NCBI GenBank assembly: GCA_030407005.1
Contig: JAUDYN010000003.1
Location: forward strand, 2,170,001 to 2,234,000
DNA: 64,000 nucleotides
Origin: Desarmillaria ectypa
Lineage: Eukaryota > Basidiomycota > Agaricomycetes > Agaricales > Physalacriaceae
Direction: 5' to 3'
Part shown: positions 12,801 to 26,950 of the stretch, in pieces
Layout: the number at the start of each line of letters is the position of its first letter
How positions within the stretch are numbered: the first letter of the stretch is position 1
The notes under the pieces: generated by a model
Databases searched by the model: none
What the model was told of the DNA's origin: nothing
Seen by the model: only the letters and a program-made list of their open reading frames with translations
Made by a program: the position numbers and the translations under genes

Positions 12801-15800
12801 GGAATCCCAGCTTCGATTGACGCGCCTGGTTCTGAATCGGAAGCGTACCCTCAGTGATTCGTCGAAACTCTGTTTGTTAGAACAAGTTCTTTGCTCTCGG
12901 GTCACCGATGGCGCTGCTTCCGATCCCTATCAATCAAGGGTAGAACCCATTGACGTCTTAGCATCATATGTCAAAGAACGCGACGTCGGCAGTCTCGTCC
13001 CCATCGAAGCCATTCGTATTATGTCTTGTCTCTGCGACTCTCTATCTTCCCAAACATCGGTACCAGCTATCGTAAGGCATTTGGCAGATCCCGAGGCAAC
13101 GGCGGCATCCCTCGTGCGCATCGTGCAACATCCCTACGAGGACTTATCCTTGCGATTTGAGGTCTGGAACTTCATTGCTTTGGCGATGAACACAGAACCG
13201 GCCTTAGCTAAGGTGTTTGTTGTGGGACAGTTCCGCACTCCAAGTGACATCAAAGGCAAAGGAAAGGAGACTGATGTTAAAGCTCCCTCGGTCACAAGTG
13301 CAATCGATGTTGCCTGTGACATGATTGAAAACTGGCAAGGACTATGGGAACACAACCCTCAACTGCTCTCCTCCATTCTTCGTTTCCTTGATGTTACCTG
13401 GCAGCATGGATTAGAACACAAGCTCATTTTGGACCAACGATTCCGTGACGATACAGAGTTTTGGTCTCAGGTTGCATCGGTGGCGTGCTCTGATCTTGGG
13501 CCACTTCCAGTATTCGATGCAGAGGAATATGTGTATATCGACGGCATTCGACACTCTACGATGCATGAAACCGTTTCATCGCATTCATATCGCATTGCTG
13601 CTAAGGCATACGCTCTTCATATCCTTGGCCTTGACATTGGTCAATCATATACCAAGGATACACCGTCTAAGAAGTCTGCAAGCTTTAAGAGCATGGAGGA
13701 TCGATTTAGATCGGAAGACGAGCTAACTGATCTTTTGTCAGAGGCTGTGGCAAGTTCCTATCGACCGGAGTTATTCGATGGTTTCGAGGAAATACTGAAG
13801 AACGACTTCCCCGGTCTCGCAGTTGCCCAGCTTCAATCCCGGGATCCTTTAGAGGATCGTGAATATGGCGACGATTTTTCACTGTCGGCATCTTTACTCC
13901 GCAGTCGTCTCAAAGGGTATCACTACGCGGACGCCATGGTTGACCCTGTTGAAAGGGTCGAACAACAGCTTCTTTCAATCAATTTGAATCAGTCCTTGTC
14001 ACACAGTCAAATGCGGCTCACGGAGAGCGCTCGATTCCTGCTGAGCCAGGTTAGTCCCTACCTTCGTGGTGACGCAGCAGCCAGGCCGATTCTCGTTTCA
14101 ATTGCTTCGTCCATCTCCTATGATCTTGCACGAGAAGCGCGCCTCGGTGATATGGTAGCTACCATTCATGGAAAGCGTTTGTCGCTACTTCTTGCCATTC
14201 TGGAAGTGGCGTGGTTCTCTACGCCAGAGAAGCCGGCTGACATTAAATCGTTCGTTGAGTTGGTTGATAATGTGCGAGGAATCATCCTGAATGAATATCA
14301 GCTCCCGTCGGCATCTTTTCTCGGATCGCTCACGGTTCCGTTCCATCACACACTCTTGCAGATATTGTATTTCTGCGCCAAAAACTCTAGAACGCTTGCC
14401 CGACGGCCAAAACTTCTAAACGCTGATCAACGATTGACGATCTCCCAGATGATCGAAGCGTCCTTGAATACTGTCATCGACGCGATGCGCGTGGTGCTTG
14501 CCGCCGCGAGAAGCAGAGCCGACGCGGAGCTGGATCGAGACCTTGAGCTTTTAGTCTCTGTATTCGAACAATGTTCACGGCCCGACATCAATCCTTCACC
14601 CTCTATATGGTTAGCCAAATGCCAGGAGACAAATATTGTTGCAGCCAGTTTGCAGCTTTTCGCCCGTATCGACCTTGTCGGTCTCTCAGACCTGCCTCTT
14701 CTAGTTACGCGACACACCCCACTCTACGTTCCACACCTACTCTTATTCCACATGGCGCTTGCGAGTATTCCTTCGGCTGCGGAGAGACTAGCTAGCGACG
14801 GTGTTCTTGCTGCCTATAGCAATAACATGATCAGCCCAGCTATCAGCGCTGGGTTAATTGATGTCGATATAGCAGAGCTGACCGGGGAACGCAGTCCCGC
14901 TCATTATGTGTATTGCTCTATGCTGGCGGTAGTGTCGGGCGTGATAGGTGCTTTAGGAAGTAACAGTCACTATTTCGACGCGGAAGCATGCGGATTGGCG
15001 CAGCTGTATAGCGGCCAGATCACTCGTGCGTTATCATGGAGTGTCGGAGACGTCATCTCTCTGCCTCTCCTTGAAGAAATTGAACAGGTCGTCCATTTCT
15101 TCTATTCCGTTGCAGAAAGCAGTCCTCCTATCCCCAATCAGAACACAATGGTCGAAAAAACTCTCAGACTATTCACACACCACGCACTACATCTGATACA
15201 GCAGCTCAACTATGCCATCACACATCCCAACCAGTTGGCTAGCTTATTTGAGCCTGTGACGAAAGAGGAGCAAACATTGTTGGTCGACAATGACCCTCCT
15301 GCTTCTGATCCTTTGAAGCGACCGCTCGTCGTGCATCTGGTGCATCGACTTTATCGACTGTCGAGCAACATTATCGCTACATTGATTAGCATTAGTCAAG
15401 CGTTCACTGTACTGTCAGGAGAGCAGGATGATTGGCCCGTTCAAGAAGCCTTCGTTGTACCGGTCCGTATACTCTGATATGGTTTTCTTCTAGTGACTGA
15501 ATTGATTTACAGCACTCGAAAGTGGTGTTGGGCGAGCCCGCATCTTTGGGAACCCTGCTAGAGCTAGGCAACTCTACCTTGGACCTGCTGAAAGAGCTAG
15601 TCGGACTGCCACCTGGCCAGAGTCTTGTTGCCATGGGTGCTGTTCTATCAAGCAAATATGGAAACACCTTAGATGTCCGACAGGGAATTATCACGGCGCG
15701 GTGCAATCTTGAAGGGATTTTGATTTACGCAGGCACTCAGCTTGCTATGTGGCTTTCAAAGCCAGACTTTGAAGCCAACACTACTGATGTGGACATGGAT

Positions 15801-16046
15801 GAACCCGAAGCCCCCAGACAAGAAAACAGACAAGAAAAAGAGCGAAGGGCACCTCGTTCTTCTCTGACTTTAGCCGATCGCATGAGACGCGGGATGACTG
15901 GAGAAATGGCAGCAGACTTGCAGTCATTGTTGACGAAGTCAAGGGATGTGATCAAGACTACTGATGCTGTCATTGGCGCTCGAGACGTGGATGTAATTCC
16001 TCTGCTATCCACTTTTATTCACGAAAGAATATCTCCGCCCGTATAA
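9840..16046 (+). CDS. NUP188: Nup188-like nucleoporin (inner ring of the nuclear pore)
   Basis: This encodes a very large helical-repeat protein with the look of Nup188, a scaffold of the inner pore ring. Exons 9840-9880, 9935-11190, 11243-15462 and 15513-16046 total 6051 nt, 2016 residues. The N-terminus carries the conserved SYSQLHDFLSGRLEG segment. A segment around SGDGGELLAICWSHQHSGWKL looks like the SH3-like insertion of Nup188. The rest is alpha-helical with no catalytic motif. The C-terminal region (TKRPLVVHL-like, then HSKVVLGEPASLGTLLELG) also fits fungal Nup188. The first intron was placed at 9881-9934 because only this acceptor keeps the frame. Nup192/205 is the nearest alternative family, and I favour Nup188 from the N-terminal and SH3-like segments. 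The 4.2-kb exon is unusually long for this intron-rich window. Confidence 0.8.
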
Positions 16047-16257
16047 GCCTGGTAAGTGATGTTCATTACCCGTAAGAATTTATCCCGTATCCGACACTTT
16101 TATCAGACCTTGATGCATCCTTAGCCATTGCGTAGTTTAAAAGCAGTGTATCACCAATTTTAGCAGTACCTTTTGCTTTGGAACGTGGGCCTGGACCAGA
16201 AAGTAGACGGTGCTGGCTGCGAGAGTTGAAAACGCTCGTCTGCTTAGTCAGCACCTT

Positions 16258-16950
16258 ATGTGCGCTGCCTTCGCAAGCTCCGTCAGCTCACAACGTCCAC
16301 GGACAATTACGGGTGGGCGGGCCGGCTCAGAGGAACAAACTATGCGTGGGAATTACCAAGATTTTTCAGCTTTTCATAACGCGAACATGTCGGTATCAGT
16401 GCTGGGGTCCAGTAGGCGAGCAGGCATCTCATCGTTCGTCAAGGGACACATCCGCGGCTATGCTCGAAAACTAGAAGAAACCAGCGACCCCAAAAAGGAG
16501 GCCATTCGTCGGGCTATGTACCCTTCCAACCTCCGAAACCGCGCTACGCCAACTGGAGGATGGCGACGTGATGTTGGCCGGGCATTACAACACGCAATAC
16601 CATCTGTGCCGGCTCACGAAACTATCGAGCGAGCGTGGCTGCTGCATAAGAGGCACGTTAGAAAGCAGAGGGATGCAGAGCTAGCGAGGAAGTTTGAGTG
16701 CATGAAGCAGGCGATGGAAGAGTTGGCGGAAATTGACCTCCATCTTTATTATGAGGCGAACAAAACTGATGATTTGAGGGAGAGGGGTCGCGCAGAGGCT
16801 GAGGTGGCGGTTGGCATGAAGGCTTCAGAGTTGAAGGCCTTGGATGCGAGGATACAAGGATTATTTCCTCGCGAGATGCGAATACCGACGGACACACCAT
16901 CGCGTAATGGCTGGAACTACGAGTGGAAGCCCTTCCCTCGGCCACTTTAG
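16258..16950 (+). CDS. MRPL28: Mitochondrial large-subunit ribosomal protein mL40 (MRPL28)
   Basis: This is a single-exon gene of 230 residues. The C-terminal block (GLFPREMRIPTDTPSRNGW followed by NYEWKPFPRPL) is the signature of mL40, a component of the mitochondrial large ribosomal subunit. The N-terminus is basic and rich in Ser, Arg and Ala (SSVSSQRPRT), as expected for a mitochondrial presequence. A middle segment of charged helices precedes the signature. I start at 16258 because it is the first ATG in the frame. The open frame extends upstream without an ATG. It is 211 bp downstream of NUP188 on the same strand and convergent with CSN2. Confidence 0.88.
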   Translation: MCAAFASSVSSQRPRTITGGRAGSEEQTMRGNYQDFSAFHNANMSVSVLGSSRRAGISSFVKGHIRGYARKLEETSDPKKEAIRRAMYPSNLRNRATPTGGWRRDVGRALQHAIPSVPAHETIERAWLLHKRHVRKQRDAELARKFECMKQAMEELAEIDLHLYYEANKTDDLRERGRAEAEVAVGMKASELKALDARIQGLFPREMRIPTDTPSRNGWNYEWKPFPRPL

Positions 16951-17312
16951 GTGTGTCTGACATCGCTACCATTTCTGATTCGCACTGCTCATGCTATTCA
17001 AAGGGAAGTTGATTATATGTTATGTTATACATTGGAGAGCTTTTGGAAATGAAAAGTTTGCTAGAAAGTACAGAACGGAAGAGTCAATAAGCAGAGAATC
17101 ACCATCGATCGTCTCGAATAGTCATTGGATCAGGTCCCAGGCTGCCCATGTCACCTCTACCACCTGTGCTAGTCTTCCCTATGACAGTATTGTGTACCGA
17201 CTCGATGGTCTCCGTCCACTGTTTCAGGGCTATGTAACGCTTCCTCTCTAAACTTTGTCTGTAAGAACAATGAAGTTCAGCCGGAAACGTGAATAATACT
17301 AGTCAGTCATCC

Positions 17313-19081
17313 TTACTTTCGGTCCAATTCGAGTCGCATCCCAACCTGATCAATTCGACCTTCAACTTTACCTTCAAGGATCAGGCCGATGAGCAACTCC
17401 TCGACTTCCTGGGTGTCGACATTCAGTTGCTGGAAAAGCTGTCAATTAAGCTGGTACTGTCAAAGTTAATATGTAAATTACCTTGGCCAGGAATGACAGC
17501 TCCAGGCGTGTATAGGGCTTGATGAGGTCAATCAAATACTGAGTACGCAAGCTACGCAGTAGCTCGCCAATATACGATCGGATGAAAGAGTCTTCCATGA
17601 TTGTGGAACGATTGTCTGCCACATGGTATCAGCAACTACTAAGGATGAAGTCAGAGGGCAGACCTCGGAGAATCTTCTCAGCCAAATGCACTTCACGTCG
17701 CTGGTATGCATCTACCAAGTCGGTCATTGCTTTGATCTGAGGATCGCTCTTGTATCTACACAAACATCATTCAAGTGGCACAGGCGGAGAAAAAGTCAGC
17801 AACGTACGGCTTCGTCTCCTGACTATCGAATGGGTTGACTTCACTGCCCGTCAACATGTTGGCTAGCACAAGATATTTGAGAACTTGTATTCTTTGAGGA
17901 GATCCAGCCTCATCATAATTTCGGAATGACTCAAAGAAATCTTCACTGGCTCGATTCCATTGGCCTGAAATCACGTCAAGCTGATGAACCATGCTAAATC
18001 AGAAAGAAAACGAACGCTCTCCCATCCACATCTTCCCGCCGCATTCCTTGATAACACCCATAATACGGGGATGGGGAATCGCAGAACGAACGTTGTTGGT
18101 AGCATTGTAAATTTCCTGCTCAATTTTAGCAAAATTCCATGATCCGACTATCCAAGAGTTACCTTCAATTTCTTAAAATTGCGGGTTTCATTGTACATTT
18201 GGATCTCAAGCGCGTAGATTTCAAGCAATTGCGTGCCACGTTGAGACTGATCCTCACCGTCGCCGCTACCGGTTGCGATATGTAGATCACGAATGAGCTG
18301 GAGATTAATCAGGGAGAAGCTCGAGTACAGCGACGGAGCGCATACCTTAGACAAGCGATTGTACTCTTTCCTATCAAGCCATAGTTTTGCAAGTTTCAGA
18401 TTCGTCTTTGCTGACAGACGCTGCATCGTGAAATTAGACGGACAGGTCCTCCAAATGTTGATCCTTACGAACCTCGTTTTTGGCGTCTACCAGAGCCTTC
18501 TTGGTGGCTTGATAGAACTTCTCCAAAATATCCACCTCAACAGGTCCGCCTTTACCACCACCAACATAGTCCAGTATACCGTTTATTGTCTTCTCTGAGT
18601 AGTTGCGTGTAACAGCGGATTTGGTGTAAGTCAGTAACTGCGTGTATGTCTGGAGCGCATCGTTGGGCCGACGTAATGTGAGGAAAAGGAGCTTTGTCGA
18701 CTGCTTGAGCGCTTTGAAACCCCTTGAATACTGTCAGAAGAGAACTATGAGGATTTATGCATGCTCACCAATCGCCTTGCTCCGTCTCCTGATCCACAAT
18801 GGTTTTAAACTCCTTCAACGCTAACTCTGGATTTTCCTCCTTCTTCGCTGCGATGCACAGTCAGAATCTCATTGACAAAACAAGGAATTTCAACACATAC
18901 ATTTTGCTTTGTAGTACATGTTTTCGACATCTGCGCTGCCTGACTCGTCGGCGTCGTCTCCATCGGAATAGTCAAAGCCGTAGTCCTATGATAAGGGAGG
19001 TTACGGGCGGGCAGACGATGCGGGATAAACGCATACTTCATCATCACTTCCTTGCATATAGTCGGCATCATCATCATCCAT
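17313..19081 (-). CDS. CSN2: COP9 signalosome subunit 2 (PCI-domain protein)
   Basis: CSN2 is a PCI subunit of the COP9 signalosome, which removes Nedd8 from cullins. The acidic N-terminus [15 protein letters not shown] is followed by YDFDYSDGD-like sequence and [10 protein letters not shown]. The TPR/PCI body includes [55 protein letters not shown] and the winged-helix end [20 protein letters not shown]. About ten short introns interrupt it. Exons I placed from the 5' end are 19081-19037, 18985-18901, 18847-18769, 18722-18473 and one starting at 18420. The 3' exon ends with a TAA at 17315-17313. It is divergent from FAB1, with 147 bp between start codons. Confidence 0.92.
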
Positions 19082-19228
19082 GGTGGGAGGTTGTGAATGG
19101 GTGGTGAAAGTGTACGCCTGGACCCACAAGAACGAGGTGGCACGTGATATAAATTTGTGTCTAAAACTAGTAGATATCAGTTTGTCCATGCTACCAGTCT
19201 GTTAACGCGTCCTTCTCACCATTGCACC
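19082..19228. promoter_or_regulatory. Divergent promoter between CSN2 and FAB1
   Basis: There are 147 bp between the CSN2 and FAB1 start codons. This must hold both promoters unless one lies inside the neighbouring gene. No individual factor site could be assigned. Confidence 0.4.
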
Positions 19229-22200
19229 ATGGCATCGTCCCAGGTTGCCTCCCCCGTTATCCCCACATTTTCTGGTCCAGTATCTCGTTCCAGAAGCAGC
19301 ACGAAGCTCGTCGACGCCGACGTCACTAGCCTTACCACTTTCAATCCCTTTTCAGAAGAAGACGAGAATGATCAATCGTCTTATACTTTGGTTACTTCTC
19401 TTTTTTCAAAGGTGAAGAACTCCTTTTCTACTCCTCTGTCCGCCGTCACAGCAACACCGGCGCATACTGGCAACATAAATGGAGCTACCGTCAATGTCGA
19501 GCCCAGGCGTCCGTCTCACACCCTCAACACTCAATCTAGTTATTCCTCGCGAGGCTCGACAAACGAGCGACTCAACCCCCTAGCTCCGAACCAGTCTATT
19601 CCGGCCCCACCATTGGTATCTCTCACACCAGCTCAATCCGAGCTCCCAGTCTACAATACAGAGTATGACAGATCACCTTCACGGGGAATGTTCTACTCTC
19701 CTATTTACGACTCTACCGATGGCGGAATATTTGGAACTACTATCCCGGGATTTCCAATACAGGATGACGCACGAAGTGTCAAGACCTCGGCTAGCTTGCA
19801 TAGGTCAGGTTCGGTGTCAAAGGTTATCCGGCGGATACGGGGCGAAGGTGAGACCTTTCTCTACAACGTGCCCTTCTTCATATGCCAAGGCCCAGAAAGG
19901 CAGCGGAATGTGGATAATTCGTGTAATATAATGTGACCAATGTACTGACCTCGTTGCAGGTCTATCCCGGGATTATTGGATGGATGACGAGAATTGTAAG
20001 GAGTGTTATGATTGCAAGAGTATATTTACGACCTGGCGGAGAAAACACCATTGTCGTATATGTGGTATGTCACCTGTGCTTCATCCTTTCGTTATCTGAT
20101 AGCTCGTAGGGCAAATATTTTGTTCTCGTTGTGCCTCCAACATTATCAAGGGCTCCCGATTTGGACACGATGGGATGGTCCGCGTGTGCAATTTGTGTTT
20201 AGAGAAACTCGCCAAGGTCGACGACTCTGACGACGATGATAGGCGTTCCGTAGTGTCGTCTGTAATGTCATTTCCGGCACATCAAGTGGGAGAGACCATG
20301 ACCCTAGCCCATCATCCTCAGTCACCCTTTGCTGCATCCCAATTGTTTGGGCGTACCGATGAACCTTTCAATCTTTACTCAATCGCCGAGACTAAAAGAC
20401 GTATCTCGGGCTCCGACGAGAGTGGGTTCACCTCTCGACCAATTACACCACAACTTCGAGAGCGCAATGATGGCATGTGGGAATCTCCCGAGGAAACTTC
20501 TGCGCCGTTCCGTAGGGGAGTGTCTGATGAGGAAAAGGAGCGTGATGTCTTTGAGGCTACTGGATTTCCTGCGTCGCAGACGCCAATCGAGTTTCCTACC
20601 ATGCCTGATGTAGACTCACTGACTAGCTCGATTCAGTTTCCAATGGGGTCTCCAGAACATGGTGGCCAGGATAGTCCATTGCCAGTAAGCAGGATGAGGT
20701 CGCGGTTAAATTCGTTGACTGCATCCACGCCTTTCATTCGTAGCCGGGTTCAGAGTCGATTGGATAACGTTGCGACTGGCGAGCCCGGCTGGCGTGCCCG
20801 AAGGGAGAGTACTGCGTATGTGAAATGTATCATCATGATTAACACCCTTATCTCACATAATCTTTAGATATGCGCAAGAGCTCAACTTGACCTCGATGCA
20901 CCATCTAAGAATCATGCTCCGACAAATGCTTTCCAGCGAGCAGGTTCCCAACATGAAAGAATGGGAGGAGACGCTACTCAAACTAGCCCTCCGAATCACA
21001 CGTGATTTGACATTCACCTCTCTTCCTCATCGACAGGGCCAAGATATGGATGTTAGGCGGTACGTCAAGATCAAAAAGATCCCCGGAGGCACTCCACAGG
21101 ACTCTGAATATGTTGATGGTGCTGTCATAACCAAAAACGTTGCACACAAACACATGTTGCGGTCCCAACGCAATCCCCGTGTTATGCTTGTAACGTTTCC
21201 TCTGGAATTTTCACGTGTCGAAGGGCAGTACATGCACTTTGGGCAAATTGTGCGTCAGGAGAAAGAATACCTGGGAAATTTAGCGACGCGGATCGCCGCC
21301 CTTCGGCCTCATGTTGTGTTGGTGGAGAAGTCCGTTTCTCGTCTTGCTTTGGAGGCTCTTGCGGGATACAACATTGCAGTGGCTCGTGCTGTGAAGCCGT
21401 CGGCAATTCAGTTGGTGGCGCGAATGACTCAGGGCGACGTTTTTTCATCCATTGATAAGTTGGCGCTGGAACCTCGCTTGGGTCACTGTCAGCGGTATCG
21501 TATACAGACATACGATCACCCACTAATACCCGGGCGCCGCAAGTCTTACATGCGATTTGAGGGATGCAATCATGACATGGGTTGCACAATCATCTTGCGT
21601 GGAGATGATATCAGTACTCTCCGGCGAATCAAGAAGGTCACACGCTTTCTCATTTTCATAGTCAGGAACTTGAAGCTGGAGACTCATCTGTGGAAGGATT
21701 CCGTTATTACACTTCCTCCACTTAACACCGAGACTGTTCCGTCATCCCCAAGCACTCGCCATGCACCCTCAAATTATTCAGTTACTTCTTTTCTAACTTT
21801 TGGATCCTCCACGTCTACTCCGCGAGGCGCATCACCGACCTTCGAGCTTAGCTTGTCCAGACCGGAAACAGTGGTTGCAGACAAGCATCCATTTGAAGAC
21901 GACGACCTTCCTGATGATGATGCTGAACAGCTCAAATTATCACGGCGTATCGACGAGTCATTGGAGCCATACACAACCACATTCATATCAGTCTCTGCGA
22001 TGCTTCGTTTCCCACCTCCTTTTCCCATACGACGAATGAAGGAGTTAGACGTTGAATTACTGGCTGCGAAAAGGGCCTGGGAAGACGAAGTGATCCGGTT
22101 GGAGGAGAAACAGGAAGTCAAACATGAACAAGAGCCGACGATAACGCCGAGCAGTACGGTGACTCCGCATCTCGATAATAATGAGGAGGCCGAACAGGAC

Positions 22201-25200
22201 GATATTTCCGAACAAGACGATATTAAAGCACAAATTGAAGCACTTCCCGCAATTCCTATGACCATAACTCCCAGCGCACATACACCTATGTCTCCTTCCA
22301 AAGATCATGACAGTTACTTTCGTATCAATGCTTCGGCCTTCGCCTCGACCGCTACCAGCCCTGCCGAAGAGCCGATGGAAGCACTGAAAACTCCAGCCGA
22401 TATTGCCTTGGAAAGCCAATACAGTTTGGTGAAGTGTAAACATGAAGAACATCGGCGTATATGGGAGTGGTACTTGCGGAAGAACTACGATGACTTTGTC
22501 GTCGAGAAGTATCAGTGCATGAGGTTGTTGGAGTATACAGTCCCCATTGCCGATTTTGGTTTCCATCGTGCTTGCTTTGCGCCCAAATCCAGTTATATCA
22601 CATTCTACGGAGAGAACGATTGCACACTGGGCCAGTATGTTGAGGAATCTGTCACGGAGACGCTCGTTCAGTTCTTAGATCCTAAAGCCATATGCACGGG
22701 CAAAGGATGCGACCAGCCTTTGGCACGTCACTGTAAGGTCTTCGTTCACAACGAGACCAAGGTATTTGTTGCCGTTGAACAATGGGACGGACAGATCATC
22801 GGGCGGTCGAACTTCTCGCCTGCCCCGGAGCTCATAACAACATGGAGCGCATGTCGGATCTGTGGAGCTGCTACACCCTTCATACCGGTTTCGGAGGAAA
22901 TGCAAAGATACTCTTTTGCCAAGTTTCTTGAACTTCATTTCTATCCTACAGATGTGAAGTTGGTCCAAGGTGCTGGATGTCAGCACAACATCTATCAGCA
23001 CCACGTTCGCTACTTTGCGTGCAAAGGCATGACTGTGCGCTTCCAGGCCGATGCGGTTACCCTGCACGAGGTTGTATACCCTCCCTTCCGCATCCGCGTC
23101 CGACCGGAAACGCAACTTGAGTTGAAGAACAGCGACTTCAATCGTTTGCATCACCGTAACTTGTTCTGGTACACAGGCTTGATAGATGATCTCAAGCTCA
23201 TCAGTATTGATGCTGCCACTGGAGACGAGGATGGTGATGCCAAACTTTTGGCCGATATCAACATGTTGATAGCCAGGGCAGAGGCGGAAAGAGAGGATAT
23301 TAGCAGGCTAATCAACCGTGTATATAGGGAGTCAGCACCTACGGATACTCTTGCACTTAACCAAGTGCGTTCGTACCGACAGGACAAGATTGTCGCTTGG
23401 CAGCAAGACTTCGATCGTCTTCCCAAGCCGCGGTCCCTGCCTGCTGCGGATAGGTCTAACCGCAGAGCGTCGGCTTTTGGGTCTGTTCGCGCGATGTGGC
23501 CAAGGCGGTCTGGAACGTTTGACCTGCCTCACCTGCCTTCTTCGAGCGTGTCGGAGGCGGAGGAGGGCCCGCTTAAGATGCGGCGAGTTACTGGTGATTC
23601 TCTTGCATCTTCTGCATCTGAAGCCTCCGAACCGGAGACTTCTGCGGAGCCGGTTGAGACAGTAGATCAGCCATGCACAGACATTCAGCCTAGCCAGGAT
23701 ACATTTGCGACGGACAACGCAAGTCTTGCTCCTAGAACTTCTGACGACAAGCATAAGTCCGATCCTGATTCGGACTCTACCATTGGCGCAGCGAGAGATG
23801 ATGCCATTTCTCCTGAATTTTCCATGCCTCAAATGGTTAGTCATAAGTCAAGCTTTACGCACTATACAGCTGTTAACGCCATCGTAGGGAGAGTCTCGTG
23901 CACAACATATGTCCAGATTACCTCGGAGACCTGACCGCCAGCCCAGTGTTGCGGAGTTAGTCAAGAGATACCAAGATTACCTACCAGCTCAAGGCGTACA
24001 CGACTTAACAAAAACTGCACTTGCGCCTCGCATTGTGGTTTCCGAAAGTGATCAAGAGTATACTGTCCCTGTTGTCCCTCGGAACGTCACTCGTGCCAAA
24101 AGCAGACATCGTCCGCTTGCAAAGAAACCCTCTACATCTGATTTTGAACATAGCTATGCAGCGAATATTGCACCGCGTTATCTTACCCACACAAGAAGGT
24201 CGCTTGGTCAAGGGTCTCAAGGCACTCGCATACCTGGACCAATTCATCATGGGTCACGTGATTCATCTCGGCGTCCTTCACCGGAAAAACGTTCTGTCAG
24301 TGGTAGAGGCAAGGAATTGAAGTTGAACCGTCCCTCATCACCTTCGAACTTCAAGGTACTATCACCCACACCTCTCGGACTTAAAAGCGGACGGTCAAGG
24401 TTATTGAACCGGTCGAAAGACAAGACTCCGGCACGATCTGCGCCTAGTACTGGGACCAAATCCACGCTTCGTAGTAGGCCAGCTGGGACTCCAGGAGGAA
24501 AGGTTTCCAACATTGCTAAACATTTTGAGCGTTTGGGTCGTGATGCCGAGCGATCCAAAAGCCGTTACAACGTTATTCGGGGACGGCGTGCTCGGCCTGT
24601 TGGTTCGGCACGGGCTCGTGTCGAGGTCCTGGACAGTGTGAAAGACGCTATCAATGATGAGTCTGAAAGTTCAGATTCAAGTAGTGAAGCTGATGACGAA
24701 GGGGACGGCAATGAAGAACCAACTGTTGCAGAGCCCATGAAGCAAACCGAAACGCACGGTGACGAATCACCCAAAGAAAGTGTTGCCGTTCAGACTGCAC
24801 CTCCCACCTCTACCACTTTCTCCGTTGATTCATCAGATGCTAGTGATAAAAGTCCTGATGACCAAACGAAACCTGGCCCTATTTCTCTTCCACCTTCACC
24901 ATTCTTGAAGATGGACAATAATATGCCGTTAACTCCGCCACACTCAGACATTGAAATGGGAGCAGGTACAGAGCGCAATCCCATTCTCAAAGCTTTGTCA
25001 GGATTTTGGCTTCAACCTCCGCTGGCATCTCGCAGTGCTTTTGAAGGAGATGATCCTATGAGTGATCCGGAGCACATATTTCGGGATTCTTCCATGGTCG
25101 TCCGTACTGACGAGCCAACTTCTATCATTGCGCTTGCCTTGAAGTAAGCAATGACTATCTGCGATGATTTGCAACTGAAGTACCTACAGCTCACCTCAAT

Positions 25201-26742
25201 ATCGTGAAATGCTCACCAAATCGCGTGTTGAGAAACGTACAGCTCGCGAACCTCGTTTGACGGATGGTGAAGCTTTCATGCCGGATGATCGCTCTGTTGC
25301 TGAGTCAACTTCAACATGGGGAGTCGTCAACGTGGATGCCTCCGAATTGGCCGATCCTACCGAAGATCTCAAAGTACCTTCATCTAAACTACCTTGGGCG
25401 ATTTGTAGGTTTTTCACCCTTGTGGTTTTGTCGTACTTTTGAGCTCAGTCGTTCTCATATACAGCTTTCGAGAGTGGTGGCTTGACTATAAGTTGTACCA
25501 TGCTTTATCCGGAACAATTTGACGCTCTGCGTCGTACATATGACTGTGAAAGGAGCATGGTTGAATCATTAGCACGATGTGTCAAATGGGATGCAGTTGG
25601 CGGAAAGTCGGGATCGGCATTCCTGAAAACTCAAGGTAGGCGACGATTTCCTTGCGTGTGTTTTCCAGAGATTGATATCATTTAAAGATGACCGGTTTAT
25701 TGCGAAAGAGCTGTCTAGACCTGAGTTACAAACTATGGAAACGTTCGCACCTGCGTACTTCGACTACATGTCTTCTGCTGTGTCCGCTGATGTAAGACTA
25801 TTCCCTACCCTCCCGCATACCTCGAACTAAGAGTCTATTTAGCGCCCGACCCTTCTCGCCAAAGTCTTTGGCTGCTATAAGCTCACTTTCAGGAAGACAA
25901 ATGACAAAGGTCCTGGGAAAGTCAAGTTAACGCAAATGAACCTCCTAGTGATGGAAAATCTGTTCTACGACCGCCGATTCTCGAAGGTACGCATATCTAA
26001 TCCTCAGGCATAGTCGCATTTCATAAACGAATATAGATATATGATCTGAAAGGCTCCACTCGGAATCGCCACGTCCAGTCTACCGGTAGGGAAAATGAAG
26101 TTCTTCTTGATGAGAATTTAGTTCAAAGTATGGCGTGTATGCACTAGTTCTGTTCGTATGCTAACTTTGAGAATAGCTGCTCATTTAACTCCATTTTATC
26201 TGCGCGAGCATTCAAAAAGAATTCTGCGGGGCGCTCTCTACAATGATAGCAAATTCTTGGCCGACATCAATGTCATGGATTATTCTTTAGTGTGCGGTGT
26301 CAGTTTCCAGTCTCTTACTTGCTGTATCGCGAGAACTCAATTATGACAATATAGGTTGACAGTCAGAACAACGAACTAGTCGTGGGCATAGTCGGTCAGT
26401 AACAAAAAAGAATTCTCATTATTGCGGCTTCTTAATAGGTATCTTGGCTAGACTATATTCGGACCTACACTTGGGACAAGAAATTAGAAAGCTGGGTCAA
26501 AGAGTCGGCCTTTCTTGGCGGAGCAGGTAGAGGCGAACCTACCATCGTTACTCCTAAACAGTATCGACAGCGATTCATCAGCGCAATGGAACGTTACTTT
26601 CCCTTAGTATGTCTCAAAGGCTTACAATCGTAATCGGTTATTGATCTCTCTGCTTAAGATTCCTGATCGTTGGATGAAGCAAAATGACACTCCGGAGGAG
26701 GACTGCAACAACAGCTTGATAGAGCTGTGGCCTGACTGGTAG
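19229..26742 (+). CDS. FAB1: 1-phosphatidylinositol 3-phosphate 5-kinase (Fab1/PIKfyve)
   Basis: Fab1 makes PI(3,5)P2 on endosomal and vacuolar membranes. I rebuilt 14 exons: 19229-19847, 19960-20064, 20110-20815, 20868-23835, 23888-25143, 25190-25404, 25465-25635, 25688-25791, 25843-25986, 26037-26127, 26177-26298, 26355-26394, 26452-26606 and 26659-26742. They total 6780 nt, 2259 residues. A FYVE zinc finger lies at about 210-275 ([14 protein letters not shown], then RKHHCRICG, ending RVCNLC). It is followed by the CCT/TCP1-like domain ([23 protein letters not shown]), a Cys-rich middle region ([10 protein letters not shown]), a long disordered Ser/Pro-rich segment and the C-terminal lipid kinase. 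The kinase shows [34 protein letters not shown] and [13 protein letters not shown]. It ends close to and convergent with TAF2. Confidence 0.95.
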
Positions 26743-26950
26743 CCAGGATGCTGAATGTATTTCTTCTTTTAACGCTATATACCATTGATCACTGATACCA
26801 TATGACCTCGACCTTAGATGTAGACCACTTATGTACGTTTCTATAGTTTCAATGTATAATGCATGTTTGTAGTTGGGGGTGATTATCAATCGATCTAAGA
26901 GCTGTAGCATACCAGACAGTACGATCCATACAATCCTGTAATAATACAAT